64,000 nucleotides of DNA, from contig CM012953.1 of the NCBI GenBank assembly GCA_000181795.3, forward strand, positions 14,118,183 through 14,182,182, written 5' to 3'. The notes under the pieces were generated by a model, which ran no database searches, had not been told where the DNA came from, and saw nothing but the letters and a program-made list of their open reading frames with translations. This DNA is from Trichinella spiralis (Eukaryota > Nematoda > Enoplea > Trichinellida > Trichinellidae). Each line of letters starts with the position of its first letter. The stretch's first letter is position 1. Positions 52,029-63,505 of this stretch are shown in pieces. The translations under genes and the position numbers were made by a program.

Positions 52029-53263
52029 CAATGTATACTTTACATGCAAAATAGAATAGCAGAACTGACACAATTGTAATATTGATTAGATTCTAAATTT
52101 AACACTTATATACAACGTCGAAGGCATATTTACAATTCTTTAGGATATCACAAGTTGAATCATCAACCGACTGAAACATTTCGCTTAATCACTATTTCGA
52201 TGTCAATCGCTCATTTACAACACCATGCAGCTCAACCATACCAAACAGGCTGCAACAACAGCTGAATCATTTTTCAACTGTTTATAAAATTTCAATTTAT
52301 TATTAAACTTTTGCAAACGTAAATTCACCCTCCACACAAATGTTCCATATTTATTAATGAAAAAAACAGGTCACAGTATACACCACTTACAGGATTTTCA
52401 AGATTAATCTTTAAAAAATTTCAAAAAAATGACAACCACCCAAGTGGTATTAAAAAAATTTTTTTCAATGCAGTATGCATTAAAAAATAAAATTCTTAAC
52501 ATAAATTGAGCGTCTCATTTTGAAACACGAATTGCAGGAAAGAATGGAACTCTTCGATTGGGCAAGGAAAAGATACTATGATTGGCTTAGCAACATTTCT
52601 TTTTTTGAGTAAGCGTGAACACTTTGCGCGCGGCATTTAAATTGATTTTTCATGTTATGTTCTTCTTCAAAAACTTAACATGAAATTACTATTTAAACCA
52701 ATTGTTATTATTGTTGTTGAAAATTAAATATACATCAAAAATTCGACATATTTCCTTCTCCATGTTTCTTGAGGAAAATGTTATCTTCATGCATTTCAGT
52801 CAATCAAATCCACTATTTTTCTGCTTAGAAGAGCTAAATTTCATTTATTCAGACATTTGAACTAAAATTGCATTTATGTTACAGATCATAACGCTGAACT
52901 GCAACTTTTTATCAACCATTATGTCCATTTCTCCAGATTCATATGTAAAAAATTTATATTAAGATTTAATTTTTTTCAGCCAAAAATGCCAGTCACTTTT
53001 TCAAAAATACATCACAAATAGTTGATGAAATAAAATCATTATTAAATATATGCATTTAAATATTTTATTCAATATCAAACTTCATTTTTCTTTTACTGTC
53101 TATTAATGCGTATAAATTTGATATAACTGAAATGCGCATCTTCAATTTAGCAAATAAAAAAAATGTGGTAAATCAATGCAAATAAACAGTGTAAAAATAA
53201 ATAGTATAAATGCAAACCGTCAGAAATTGCATACTGCAATGCTAATTCACAAGTTCTGCCTAT
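52029..53263. other. Intergenic stretch upstream of the TLCD-like gene
   Basis: 1.2 kb between the TLCD-like start and the HAT1 3' end, mostly AT-rich. A compact cluster of promoter-like motifs lies at 52557-52630. No gene was found. Confidence 0.55.
52557..52630 (-). promoter_or_regulatory. Two CCAAT boxes and an E2F-like site
   Basis: Read on the minus strand, CCAAT motifs lie at 52585-52581 and 52561-52557, 24 bp apart. An E2F-like TTTGCGCG (plus strand) lies at 52623-52630. All three fall in a short GC-richer patch about 530-600 bp before the TLCD-like ATG. Motifs are seen; promoter function is inference, and a non-coding first exon would be needed to bridge the distance. Confidence 0.3.
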
Positions 53264-55541
53264 TTAAGACGATCCACCGATGAAAATAGCAGGTGGAAGG
53301 CTCTCCATTTTCTTTAAACGATCCACCACAGGTTTGTAATCTTGCATCAATCTTTCAAAAGCTTCTTGCAAGACTTTGTAACGTTCGCTGCGATCCTTCT
53401 TTATCAAGCTGTTTTTCACGTTCATATCCAAATTTCCTTGTATGCCTTCCAAATCAGCTTGTTCTATCTAAAATATAAAAAACAAAATTACATTAAATTA
53501 AAAATTAAATTTAAATTCACAAAGGGATTTTTAGAATGTACAACAACAAATGCCTTACATTGTAAATTTTCATGATGTTGCGCTTCACATCTAACCGATA
53601 AGCTTTGAATTCATTTTTATCAAACATGTTGGTGCAACCAAGACGCAAAATTTCATAAACACGTCTAGCCTGTTTCTATGATCAAGATTATTTCAAAAAG
53701 TATAATATGAATATTTGAAAAATTGAAATCGAACATACGCAATGGATTTTCAACTTTTTCAACGCCTCCAATGCCATATCATTGGTAAAACCGCCTTTCA
53801 AATTTTCTGGTTGAAATAAAGACAACCCACTGCAATTTTTCGCATCAATAAAATCACGCAATTTTAAAAATTCGTTAACTGGATCTTCAACTGCAAGTAA
53901 AATAAATAAAATTCAATTTTATCGCAAAAAAAAATAATATAAATTATATACCTGTAATTTCCAAAACGCGAGGCTCGCAACGAAGAGCATTCAAAACACT
54001 TTGCAAAAACTTTGCACCATGTCCTTTTTTTTGAAATGGTGGAAAAATAAAAAACTGTCTAAAATTCAAAAAACAAGCAATTACAAATAAAAATGAAAAA
54101 ATATACAGCAAATTCTCCTTATATACCCAATACGAGAACGAATACCATCCGGGTATGCATAAAAATCATACACACTGCAGTATCCCATTGATGCATAATA
54201 AACTCGGCCATTATTTGTCACTTTTTCGAGTCTTCAATAAAACACAGATTAAAAAAAACTCAATCAAAATATTCTTTCCAATACAAAACAAAGTAGTGCC
54301 AACATTCGTCATTTGTATCAGTAAAACTTAATCCTTCAATAAACCAAAGTGCACAATACTGCATTCTTTTCAAATATGCCAGAAAACTTTCATTCGGCTT
54401 GGCGACATGATAGATTTCAAAAGTCTTCTTTTTCTCATCTAAATAAAATTTAACTATATAAAAAAATAATGGTGAAAATAAAAAATGAATTTCATTTCAA
54501 TTTAATATACTCATCTATCATAACAATCCTTTTTAATACTACTATAACTGTGCTGAAAAATAAATTTTAACAATAAAATAATCTCAGAAAATGATATATT
54601 TTGGGTGGTTAGTTGTGAAAGTAAAAGAAAAAAACAATCTCAAATTTAAAATAAGATTCAAACGATATGGATCTCTAAATTTAGCACAAATTTGACAAAA
54701 CAATAATTTGATGCCTCGATAAAAGAAATGTCAGTGTTAATCAGATCAACTTATTGCACGAACAAATTATTAAGGAAATAATTTTAAAAGGATCAAGAAA
54801 AAAACAAGCATTTAGAGAAATGCAAATTTTAAAAATTATACAACTTCATGATCAACAAATTTTGGCAGATTTAACAGCAAAATCAAAATATATCAAATAA
54901 TATTACCCTCTTCACTTGTATAGCTATAAATCAGTTCACCGTACGGCTTAAAATCCCACTGATCATGAACAGCATTCTTGAAATCATGCGTGACCAACGA
55001 ATCCTCAGGCAAACATTTCTTCATAAACTTTCCAATATCATCACACTAATAATAAAAAAAAATAAATATAAAAAGAAATGGGCGATACAAAGCAGTACCG
55101 TGCCCCTGGAACCAGAAGGTGCTTTCATTTCGAAGTCGTAATCAATGTTTATTTTCAAATCACAAGCCGAAAGTAGTATTCGGATATCGACCATATTATA
55201 ACCAAATATCACTTCACTAAAACAGCTTATGTAAACAGTTGAAATTCGATGCAAAAGTTGCACTTACTCTGTTTCAAATATTGCACTTGCATATCTAGGC
55301 TTGAACCAATTTCTTTCGGATTCAAATCCATCCGGTGGAACTAAAAAATTGAACACTATTATGCAAAAGTATTTTTAAAGAAATTAAAATAATGATAAAT
55401 CACTGCAAAGAAATAATCAATCCAACAATAAAACAAAAATAATGGAAAACTCAACTTACCCAAAGCAAATCGAACAGCTTCCACAGCCATAATGCTGTCA
55501 GGAACAGATACTTCCATTCGAAAGTTTCTATCAAGATCCAT
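53264..55541 (-). CDS. Type B histone acetyltransferase HAT1 (catalytic subunit)
   Basis: Acetylates newly made histone H4 at Lys5 and Lys12 before chromatin assembly, usually with the RbAp46/48 partner. Exons in order: 55541-55460, 55340-55268, 55216-55099, 55045-54907, 54438-54285, 54231-54127, 54058-53952, 53890-53739, 53669-53559 and 53467-53264; 414 residues (human 419), all phases consistent. Landmarks: EVIFGYNMVDIRILLSACDL, WDFKPYGELIYSY, FEIYHVAKPNESFLAYLKRM, ALWFIEGLSF, NDECWHYFVLLEKV, the acetyl-CoA-binding PPFQKKGHGAKFLQ, the catalytic-site Glu in EITVEDPVNEF, DMALEALKKLKIHCARRVYE and a C-terminal helix. ATG 55541 gives family length. An acceptor-like TTTAG at about 55589 with an open frame leaves a slightly longer N-terminus possible. 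Confidence 0.95.
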
Positions 55542-56250
55542 ACTGAGATATGAAAATTCAGCTGATGTAAGTTTATTCGAGTTATGTGCTAAATAAAATT
55601 TATAAATTCTTCAATTTCAGAATTTATATGAATAACATGCTCATGTACATATAAAAATCTAACTCGAGTAATTTCAAATTGTACAAATCTTAATAGTTAC
55701 CACTTGATTATGATAAATAACGACTTTCTTATGAATATCCTTTGAAATTTGTGGGTCAACAACAATCTTAATGAACAACTTCCGCATACAGGGTAATCAT
55801 TAATTTTCAAGTACAATTTTTCAAATTTTAACTCATTTAAAGAAGAGTCTAGAAAATGATTAAATGTTAAAAAGGTGAATATAAATAATAAATAATAATT
55901 CAAAATTTGTCATGATTGTCAAATTAACAGTGCAGTGGCAGGCAAAATTTTTAACACTTTCTTACTGGTAAAATTGTGTTAGTGATAATTTCAAATACTT
56001 TCAATAAAATAATTTTAAATATTTCCCATGCATAAAAAATAATTAATATAATTTTAAAATATTAAGTTTTATCATTAATAAGAGAGAATTTACTTTGATT
56101 TTCATGATGTTAAAAAAATAGAAATTCTTTGCGTGAATTTATACGTGAAAATCATTAGTTGTCGTTTTAAAGTTTACTTTTTTCAAGTAAAATGTTTTCA
56201 ATTTATATTTAAATTTGTTTTATTGTGAGATGTAAAATAAAAATAGTTAA
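55542..56250. other. AT-rich stretch upstream of HAT1
   Basis: About 700 bp between the HAT1 start and a small SR-rich frame on the other strand. An open frame at 55697-55903 (minus) has no recognisable homology and no good splice link to HAT1. Confidence 0.5.
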
Positions 56251-56478
56251 ATGGTGAATTCAGTTAAATCAGCATTCAAGCATGCGAAACGTTCTCATTC
56301 ACGTTCTCAAAGCTGTTCCAGAAACAGAAGCGATACATCCCATTCACTGATAAATCGAATAAATGAAAAGAGAATAAGATCAACAAGAAGAAGCGGATCT
56401 CGTGTAAATCGACAACGCCCACATTCCAAAAGCTACTCTAGAAAGAGAAGTGATGCATCCCGTTTGTCGAAAAGATGA
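56251..56478 (+). CDS. Small SR-rich ORF, unassigned (gene or SR-protein fragment)
   Basis: A 75-residue frame from ATG 56251 to TGA, very rich in Ser and Arg/Lys with several RS dipeptides. Two internal near-repeats are visible: SHSRSQSCSRNRSDTSHSL and PHSKSYSRKRSDASRLS. That is the composition of splicing-factor RS domains, but no RNA-recognition domain lies nearby. It could be a small basic nuclear peptide, a fragment of an SR protein, or an unspliced exon of a larger gene. Being richer in G+C than the surroundings argues against pure chance. No function is claimed. Confidence 0.4.
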   Translation: MVNSVKSAFKHAKRSHSRSQSCSRNRSDTSHSLINRINEKRIRSTRRSGSRVNRQRPHSKSYSRKRSDASRLSKR

Positions 56479-56847
56479 GGAAGCGTGTGTTTCATGGAAT
56501 TCTATCTGGTCGATCGATGTCTTCAAAGCACAGGAGAAGCATGAAACGGTCTAACAGTAAAGCTTGGCGCTGAACTGCAACGCCTTACGTCATATTGAAT
56601 TTGATTTTTCCTGGAACAACTCGTTGCAGACCTGCAACACTTGAAGACTAACAATGAGGATAATGATCAGAAAAGTAAGATGAATATTTATTCAAAAATC
56701 GTCATTCATGGAAATAAAAAAGAAAAGCAAGACGCATTAATGTGCTTTTATTTTTATTTTTATCATATAATATCAACCGATAGTTTCTTTTTCAATTAAC
56801 AGTCAGTTTAATTCCAGTCATTTAAAAATTGAATGAAATATTTATAA
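56479..56847. other. Short stretch between the SR-rich ORF and IFT70
   Basis: 370 bp. The first 200 bp remain relatively GC-rich and could be 3'UTR of the SR-rich ORF; the rest is AT-rich. Confidence 0.5.
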
Positions 56848-59800
56848 TCACGAATTGATGTAATTTTTCAGCAACGCATTGAGCAGTCTTGCTTCATAGC
56901 CAATAGTCTTTTTGCAGTCTGTAACATTTTTATGTTCTAAAGCATTACTTTTAACAGAAGGTTCAAATTTTCCATATTCTGTAAATAAATGATACGTTAA
57001 AGCAAAGCAAAAAATGTAAGCACTTGCATTATTGACCTTCGCAGTTTTCGAAAAATATCATACATTCTTTCAAAATGCTATCACGAATTTGCAATACATG
57101 TTTCACCAAATTTTCAATCATGGATAAGAAGCAACGTTTTGCGTACAACCATGTATGAGAGCTCAGTTTTTTTGAATATGGTTCCAATGCTTTGATTACT
57201 CGAGAAATTCCAAATTCATAATTACCTTTTGAACAATAAAGTGTACTGAAATAAATAGCATATTAATATTTAAAAAAATTAAAAAATATATATATATGAC
57301 AATAAATTCTAACAATACCCAATGACAAGATTGATGATGGAAAGATGAATGGGCTTAGCATTTGGATCCGATAAAACAAGCTTGTCCTCTTCTTTCTCCA
57401 CTTTTCTCATCAATTCTTCTGCCTTGATTTAAATAATCAAAATATCATTAGCAGAGAATGAATTTGAAATAAAATAAAGATTTGTAACATATTTCTCAAG
57501 GAATTGTTTATTATCACTAAATAAAAAAAACTTACTTCTTCGTTCTGATTTATCAAAATGTAGCAAACGCACAAGTTGGCTAAAACTATAGGACTGGCAT
57601 CTAAAATCTGATGACAAATTTTCACTTGTACTGATTATTTTGTTTAATAATTAAATTAAAAATTTTACCCTGTCAAAAAATTTTTTTACAATTGGTTCAT
57701 AAAATCCTGCCGCTTCTTTAAATTTCCCTTCTTGCATGAAAAGCGTATGGGCGACGTTTAATTTCCACAGTTCATGTTCACTGCAAAATTCTACAGATTT
57801 TTGAAATATCTTTTCAACTTGAATGTAATCTGCCTGATCCCAGTAAATTTTTGCTTGTGCCATTAAAACTGGCAAATAACTGAAATTGCAACAAGTTTAA
57901 ATTTAATATAAAAGTTGAAACAGAAAAAAAATCTACAGTTCGAGAGATTCGTCAAAGGCAGCGATGGCTTTCCTGGTAGATTCTTCAGAATTTGAATTTT
58001 GGCTATTTTGTATACGCTTTGTCAATTTACGCAAAATTTCGCTCTGCTGCTGTATCATATTGTCAAATTTGTAAAATGATTCTTCTGGAGAAGCTTGTTG
58101 AGTAATAATAGCATCCATGAAGTCGTACATATACTAGAACAATAAGAGTACTGCATTAAGATATGTTATTAAATAAAAAGTAAATAAAACCTTTAATGCA
58201 TTTCTTTTGTATTAAAATATAATTTTATTGGCAAAAGCTTATTTTAAAATTTCATAAACGTATGAAGTTTTATTAGCAAATAACACCTAAACATGCGCAT
58301 CAAACAATTTGTTAAACAGTTTGATTAGTAATAGTGCTGATTGTTTCTGATTGTACTTAAATTGATTTAAATATTAAAATTGTTTTAAATTCAAATATAT
58401 TAATTTAAAAATTGTACAGCTAATGTATATTTAATCGATAATTGTAATTTTACAGAAGATTGCAAATTTGAGTTGTACAATTACAATTTACGCATTCCTA
58501 AGTGATAAAAGAAAAACAATAAATGGACGAGTGTTACCTGTGTCAGATATTTATAAGTGAGATGTGCATTTTCTGCCATGACATCCGCAGCTACGTGAAA
58601 ATACTATAAAATTTAAATAAATACATCTCACAGTTGTTAAATATGAAAATCTGCGATTTGCCTTACCTCGTATTTACAATACAGTAGAAGAAGGTTAGAA
58701 AATGTTTCCGGTGGAAAATATGTCTGCTGCAACAAAAACTGTAACTTAGCAAAGCCTTCAACTGGATTTGAATCCATATTTAACAATGCGTTATTGTGCA
58801 ATGTAATTGCGTCTATATCTTCCTCTTTTCTAGGAGGCATGTCAGATAATGTTTCTGCAGCTTCAGAATCTGAATAGCTCGTAATAAAGTTTTTAAAAGA
58901 ATTGAAAAGAATTTCAAAAGAAGAGTTCGAAATTACAATTTTTAAGTTTGTATTCTATAGCGGCTTTCAGATTAAATGCTTCAACCAATGCAGTCCTATG
59001 CAGCGTCCATGTATTGCCCACCGAATGTACATCCAAGCCTTCAGCAGCCATACCAATACTCAATTCTGAAATTTGATTTCTTCAAAATGAAAAATTACTT
59101 CATGAAATATTTCTGAATTTATTACCTGGATGATTTTTTATCCCACTCTCTATAATTTCAGCGATGTAATGTAATGCAGGGGCGTACTGTTTGATTTTGT
59201 AATAACACAGTGCAAGATTGTACATAAGATCAGGTTGTGAACCTTCTCTGTTCATAGCATTCAAAAAATGCTCCAATGCTGCCGGATAATCTTCTTCTTT
59301 AAAGCACAAGCAACCCCAGTTTATCTGAGTACCAGTATCTTCTTGAGAACTCTGCTGTACGAGTATCTGCAAAAAAGTGTAAATATAAATTCACGCCATT
59401 TAAATAAATTTTAATTTAAAAATTAATTCATTTTTAAAATGTGTACTCGAGCACTAATAAGGTCATCTGCGGCATACTTGATTGCTGCTTGCAGTTGCAT
59501 AGCGCTGTGAAGTAATTCGTTGTTTTTTATTTTTCCTGCAGCCGTCATTGCTTCATCAAGCATGTAAGAATGATAATAGCATTGTGCTAAATATAACCTA
59601 AAATATGTTGATTACGATTTTATTTTTTGTTAAGCAAAATTTCAAAAATTTTCCAACTTTTACCTATATTTTTCATGATTTGGATAAAGCAGTGTCAACT
59701 GTCGATAGCATTCAGCAGCAGAACTGAATGCTTGTATTTGCCAGTAGCAGTAAGCTAACAAAGAAAGAGCTGCGCGATTCTAAATGCAAAAGCTTTAAAG

Positions 59801-60008
59801 ACACTTCTTTTTTTTGAATTTATATTCAAACTAACATTATTATTAATGGTGAGTTGAAATGTTAAAAGTGGGATCACATCACTGTAGTGACCTTCTTTTA
59901 TCTAAAAATGAATAAATTACTAAAAAAAATATTGAGCAAAATATAATAATATATAAATACCAGAGTGTAAATTGTTTTTGTTTTATCTCCATCTTCTATG
60001 AACTGCAT
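56848..60008 (-). CDS. Intraflagellar transport protein IFT70 (TTC30/DYF-1)
   Basis: TPR-rich subunit of the IFT-B complex, needed to build cilia; in nematodes these are the sensory neuron cilia. Fourteen exons: 60008-59961, 59901-59836, 59779-59664, 59597-59447, 59366-59126, 59065-58937, 58869-58667, 58603-58538, 58133-57937, 57879-57669, 57607-57536, 57422-57319, 57245-57037 and 56978-56848. They give 647 residues (human TTC30B 665). Colinear family landmarks: NRAALSLLAYCYWQIQAF, LQAAIKYAADDL, MYNLALCYYKIKQYAPALHY, RTALVEAFNLKAAIEYKLKN, LSDMPPRKEEDIDAITLHN, FPPETFSNLLLLYCKYE, DVMAENAHLTYKYL, YLPVLMAQAKIYW, KSVEFCSEHELWKLNVAH, SPIVLANLCVCYILINQNEE and GNYEFGISRVIKALEPY. The gene is full length with no break. 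The start at 60008 gives MQFIEDGDKT, comparable to the family start. Confidence 0.97.
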
Positions 60009-61222
60009 TTGCTTAAATTGTGCGATATAATTTCTAACTTACGAATGATTGCTTTGGTTTTGGGTGCTTAGCAACATTAAACAAATCTACAATCAATCAA
60101 TGATGCAGATCATTCATGAGTATTAATTAAAAATTTTGCTGTGCAAAATTTAATTTCTTATTCTATAATAAACTTACAATGTCTTGTAAGCAATTACAGA
60201 ATTTCGAATTCGTTTTTTTTTCATCATGATCAGATAACAAAAAAATTTTGATTATATTTCCATATTTTGATTCATTTTTATTTGTGCAATAAGCTTATTT
60301 GCACAAATTATCAGATTAAAATGAATAAAAATGATTAAAATCATGTATGCTTTTTCTTCAATTCTCCAATTTTGAAAGAATTAAATTTTAATTTTTAATC
60401 ATAATAAACCCAAGTTGAATAAAATGAAACTTTTAGGCATCAAAACGGACAACTTTAAAGTGCAAAATATTTGAAGTAGCATTTAAATTTGCATTTCTGG
60501 TAACAATTTTAGAAAGTGTTTTTTCTTTTTCATCTTAACTTTTTGCATTTAATTTACAGAACATGAAAATATGTCGTTGATTTTGTAATTTTTTATAGAA
60601 CGTATTCTTCACAGGAGGATGCTTTGCTTTGTCACTTCAAAGTGACAAAAAATGCTTAATTGCTTTCCAAGAACTGGAATTTCAAATTCAACATTTGCTT
60701 CAGTAAATTTGAGTGTAAACTTAAATGCCATAATTTGGCAGTTTAAAGTTTTCGTTGAGTGATTATTTTTGAAAGGGACAAAAAAACTAATGTTTGCCGG
60801 AAAAATTCGACAATCAACAATAAAACACATCAAATTAGCCAATAGATTAAAAGCTGTTTTTATTTTCTTCAGTTAATTGCACACCAATACAAACAGAATT
60901 GGCAAATTTAAATTGAAAATAAATACTTTTTCATTTATTCTATTAAAGTACATTTCTACTACTGCTTTTACTTTTGAAATGATAACCTTCATTTTAAAAA
61001 GGAAATTTGCATTCTTCATCTTTTCTGCTCCATCTATCCAGTTGCTATTGTAGTTTAAAATTTTTTCCCCCACTCCTACATGCAGAAACTAGCAGCAATG
61101 AAGATGTAAAATAGCTTTCACTTTTTCAATTTTGCATTATAATTTCCAGTAAACTGGTCTGGAATTTTTTGAGATGCTTCAGTCCATCTTTTATATCAGA
61201 GGGGTTGTAGATCATTTTGGTA
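60009..61222. other. Divergent intergenic stretch between IFT70 and the orphan secreted gene
   Basis: 1.2 kb of AT-rich DNA between divergent starts. A TATA-like TTTTATAT (61190-61197) lies about 26 bp before the ATG of the plus-strand gene. No X-box match was evident by eye upstream of IFT70, where RFX/DAF-19 sites are expected in nematodes. Confidence 0.5.
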
Positions 61223-62419
61223 ATGTGGTTTGCGAAAATGCATCCTATCGTTTGGTTGTTTTCTCTGTTTGGCTTGAGTTTAGCAAATTTCAACTGTTCC
61301 AACGAGCAACTTCAACAATATTTTGCTTGTCTAGAACAAAATGCTGAACATTTAGCTGAAATTCCTGATGAAATGTTAAAAGCTGACTCACTGAAAGAAG
61401 ATATCATCAGCTGTCTGCAACGGTAAAACATGCAACACACATATTTTCATCATTCATTGATACGATCAATAATTTTTCTATTCATAATTGAAGTATTTCT
61501 TTTCTTTAACTTCTAGTTACAATTTCTCAAAAATACAGTCGACGGAAATTATCCCGCAATTCAACAACTCACAAGTGGAATTGAATAATTCAACGTCAAC
61601 CAATTCCAGTATTTTTTATGAAAATTCAGACCCTTTTGAAATTTACACTAAAAATTACACAAGCACTACAAATTTGCTCATTTTCCATTGTATGAAAAAT
61701 GAATTTTATAACACTTCGTTGCTCGAAAACAGCTCATTTTCGCATTTGCAAAATTTCATCAATAAACTGACAAAGGCTAACAGACTGTAAGTTTCATTTA
61801 ATTTGGAAACTTATTTATTCAACAAATTAAAATATTGAAAAATTGTAATAAATTTTGTTACTTTTCATTTAGCATAGAATCCTGGAAACTTGCCTATCAT
61901 GTTGCGGATATTTTGCAAAATAACAACTACACCGCTGAAGGGAACGATACTGATGGACTGTATCAATGTTTGAGAATGACTTTCAGTGAAAATTTTTTAA
62001 ATCCTTTTCAAAGACTCATAATTATGAAAAAAATCACCAACGAATTGCACAATTTGACAGAATCATGCAGTGCTGTTGAGTAAGTTGCTTTGTTTTTTAT
62101 TTTTAACAATTATTGCATATTATTTTGTAATTTTGAATAGATTAAATACTTTTCTGTAAAATTTTTGAATGAAAAAACAATAAATAAATAAATAAATTGA
62201 TAAATGATGATGATAAAAATTTTTTGTTCAACAAACTAAGAAATTGAGGCAGATTTTCATTTTTGTCATTTTAAAATTAGATACCCAGAAGATTGCAAAC
62301 AGTATGCATCACAACTGTTGCATGCAAGCTGCGAATGTGTCAACTGCCATTTAGACAATATTGGTGAAATTCTAGCCGAGCAATCGAAACCTTGTAACCA
62401 AACAGCGCAGTTCAGTTGA
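61223..62419 (+). CDS. Orphan secreted glycoprotein, cysteine-containing
   Basis: Four exons (61223-61422, 61517-61786, 61873-62079, 62281-62419) encode 271 residues in frame. The N-terminus is a signal peptide (PIVWLFSLFGLSLA), followed by three short cysteine-bearing helical blocks (FNCSNEQLQQYFACLEQNAE; YQCLRMTFSENF; YPEDCKQYASQLLHASCECV). Between them is an Asn/Ser/Thr-rich stretch with about a dozen potential N-glycosylation sequons. There is no membrane anchor. It is not recognised as any named family. The spacing of Cys pairs in helical blocks recalls nematode secreted repeats, but that is a guess. Splice sites are good and phases agree, so the gene itself is well supported; the function is unknown. 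Confidence 0.75.
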
Positions 62420-63505
62420 AAGCCAGAAAGAAAAAAATGCATCATTTATTTTTTTTGATATTGTTTTCATTACTTTATTTTATAATTTTCATCACTTATC
62501 GACAGTATCTTATTGAAGATTTGTAATATTATGTGCAAAACTTGATTCCTAATTGAAACTACAAGCATTTTCCAAATGCACTCACTGACAAATAACAATT
62601 TTAATTCGTATTGATTAATACATTTTCTCAATGAATATTTTCGAATTAATCGTTTGTTATGTGTAATTTTAATTTCTATGAAATTACTGACTTTATGCAT
62701 GATGATTGTTTTTGGAAACTTTTAACACAAATAAATTTTTAAATTTTGAATAAAATAAATGTCAGAAAAGCATTTTGAAAACTTCTGTGGAAAACAAATT
62801 TTCTGAAAGTTGGAAAAACAAAAATTCTCTAAAGAGCATTCTTTTTTTAATTTGAAATCTAAATGCGAAAATTAAATGAATTACAACAATTTTTAAAATA
62901 ATATTATACATTATAATTATTAATTAATTTATTTTTTGGAAAGAAAATCAAAATGAATGAACCTTAATGCAATTGAATTGTTAATTTGAATTATCTAAGC
63001 AAATGAATATAAAAAAGTCATTAATTTCTTACTGTAACAACTGAATTAGCTTAATTTGATGAAAAAAATATTTTTAAACTGAAATTTGAGAAATGAAAAA
63101 AGTTTTCTCTTTAAAGTAAATTTATAATGTTGTAAATAAAAGAATAAAACAATTTCTGGAAGAAACTTAATTTATTTACTTGAAAATCATTTATTTGCTA
63201 TACAATAGCGAACTTATGACCTGTCTCGTCCAGCTGTTTGTTGTTGTCATTATTTTATGTCCATTTGACACGCACGGTTTGTTATTGATTTGTCTTATTA
63301 TACATTAGTTGCTGTTTAATTTCATGCATCTTTCCACTGATTAACGTGTCATTTTTAAAAATTTTTAATTATCTTTTTGTATAAATTCTTTTTTTTACTT
63401 ATATATAATTTTTCTCGAAAGTAAGGTTGTTTGTGTCAATTTTCTTTTTAAAAATTATATTGATAAATGTAGTGTCGAATGAAGTTTAAAAGTGCTGCCA
63501 TCTAG
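62420..63505. other. Intergenic stretch before phosphomevalonate kinase
   Basis: 1.1 kb, AT-rich with several oligo-A/T runs. The last 300 bp should contain the kinase promoter. No gene is seen. Confidence 0.6.

Noticed and set aside
55697-55903. Minus-strand 68-codon frame as an upstream HAT1 exon
   Set aside because: No similarity to the HAT1 N-terminus, and the gene already has family length from 55541.
57600-57607. ATTTTAG at 57601-57607 (minus) as IFT70 acceptor
   Set aside because: Using it breaks the frame; the CAG seven bases upstream keeps phase and matches the family (ILDASPIVLANL).
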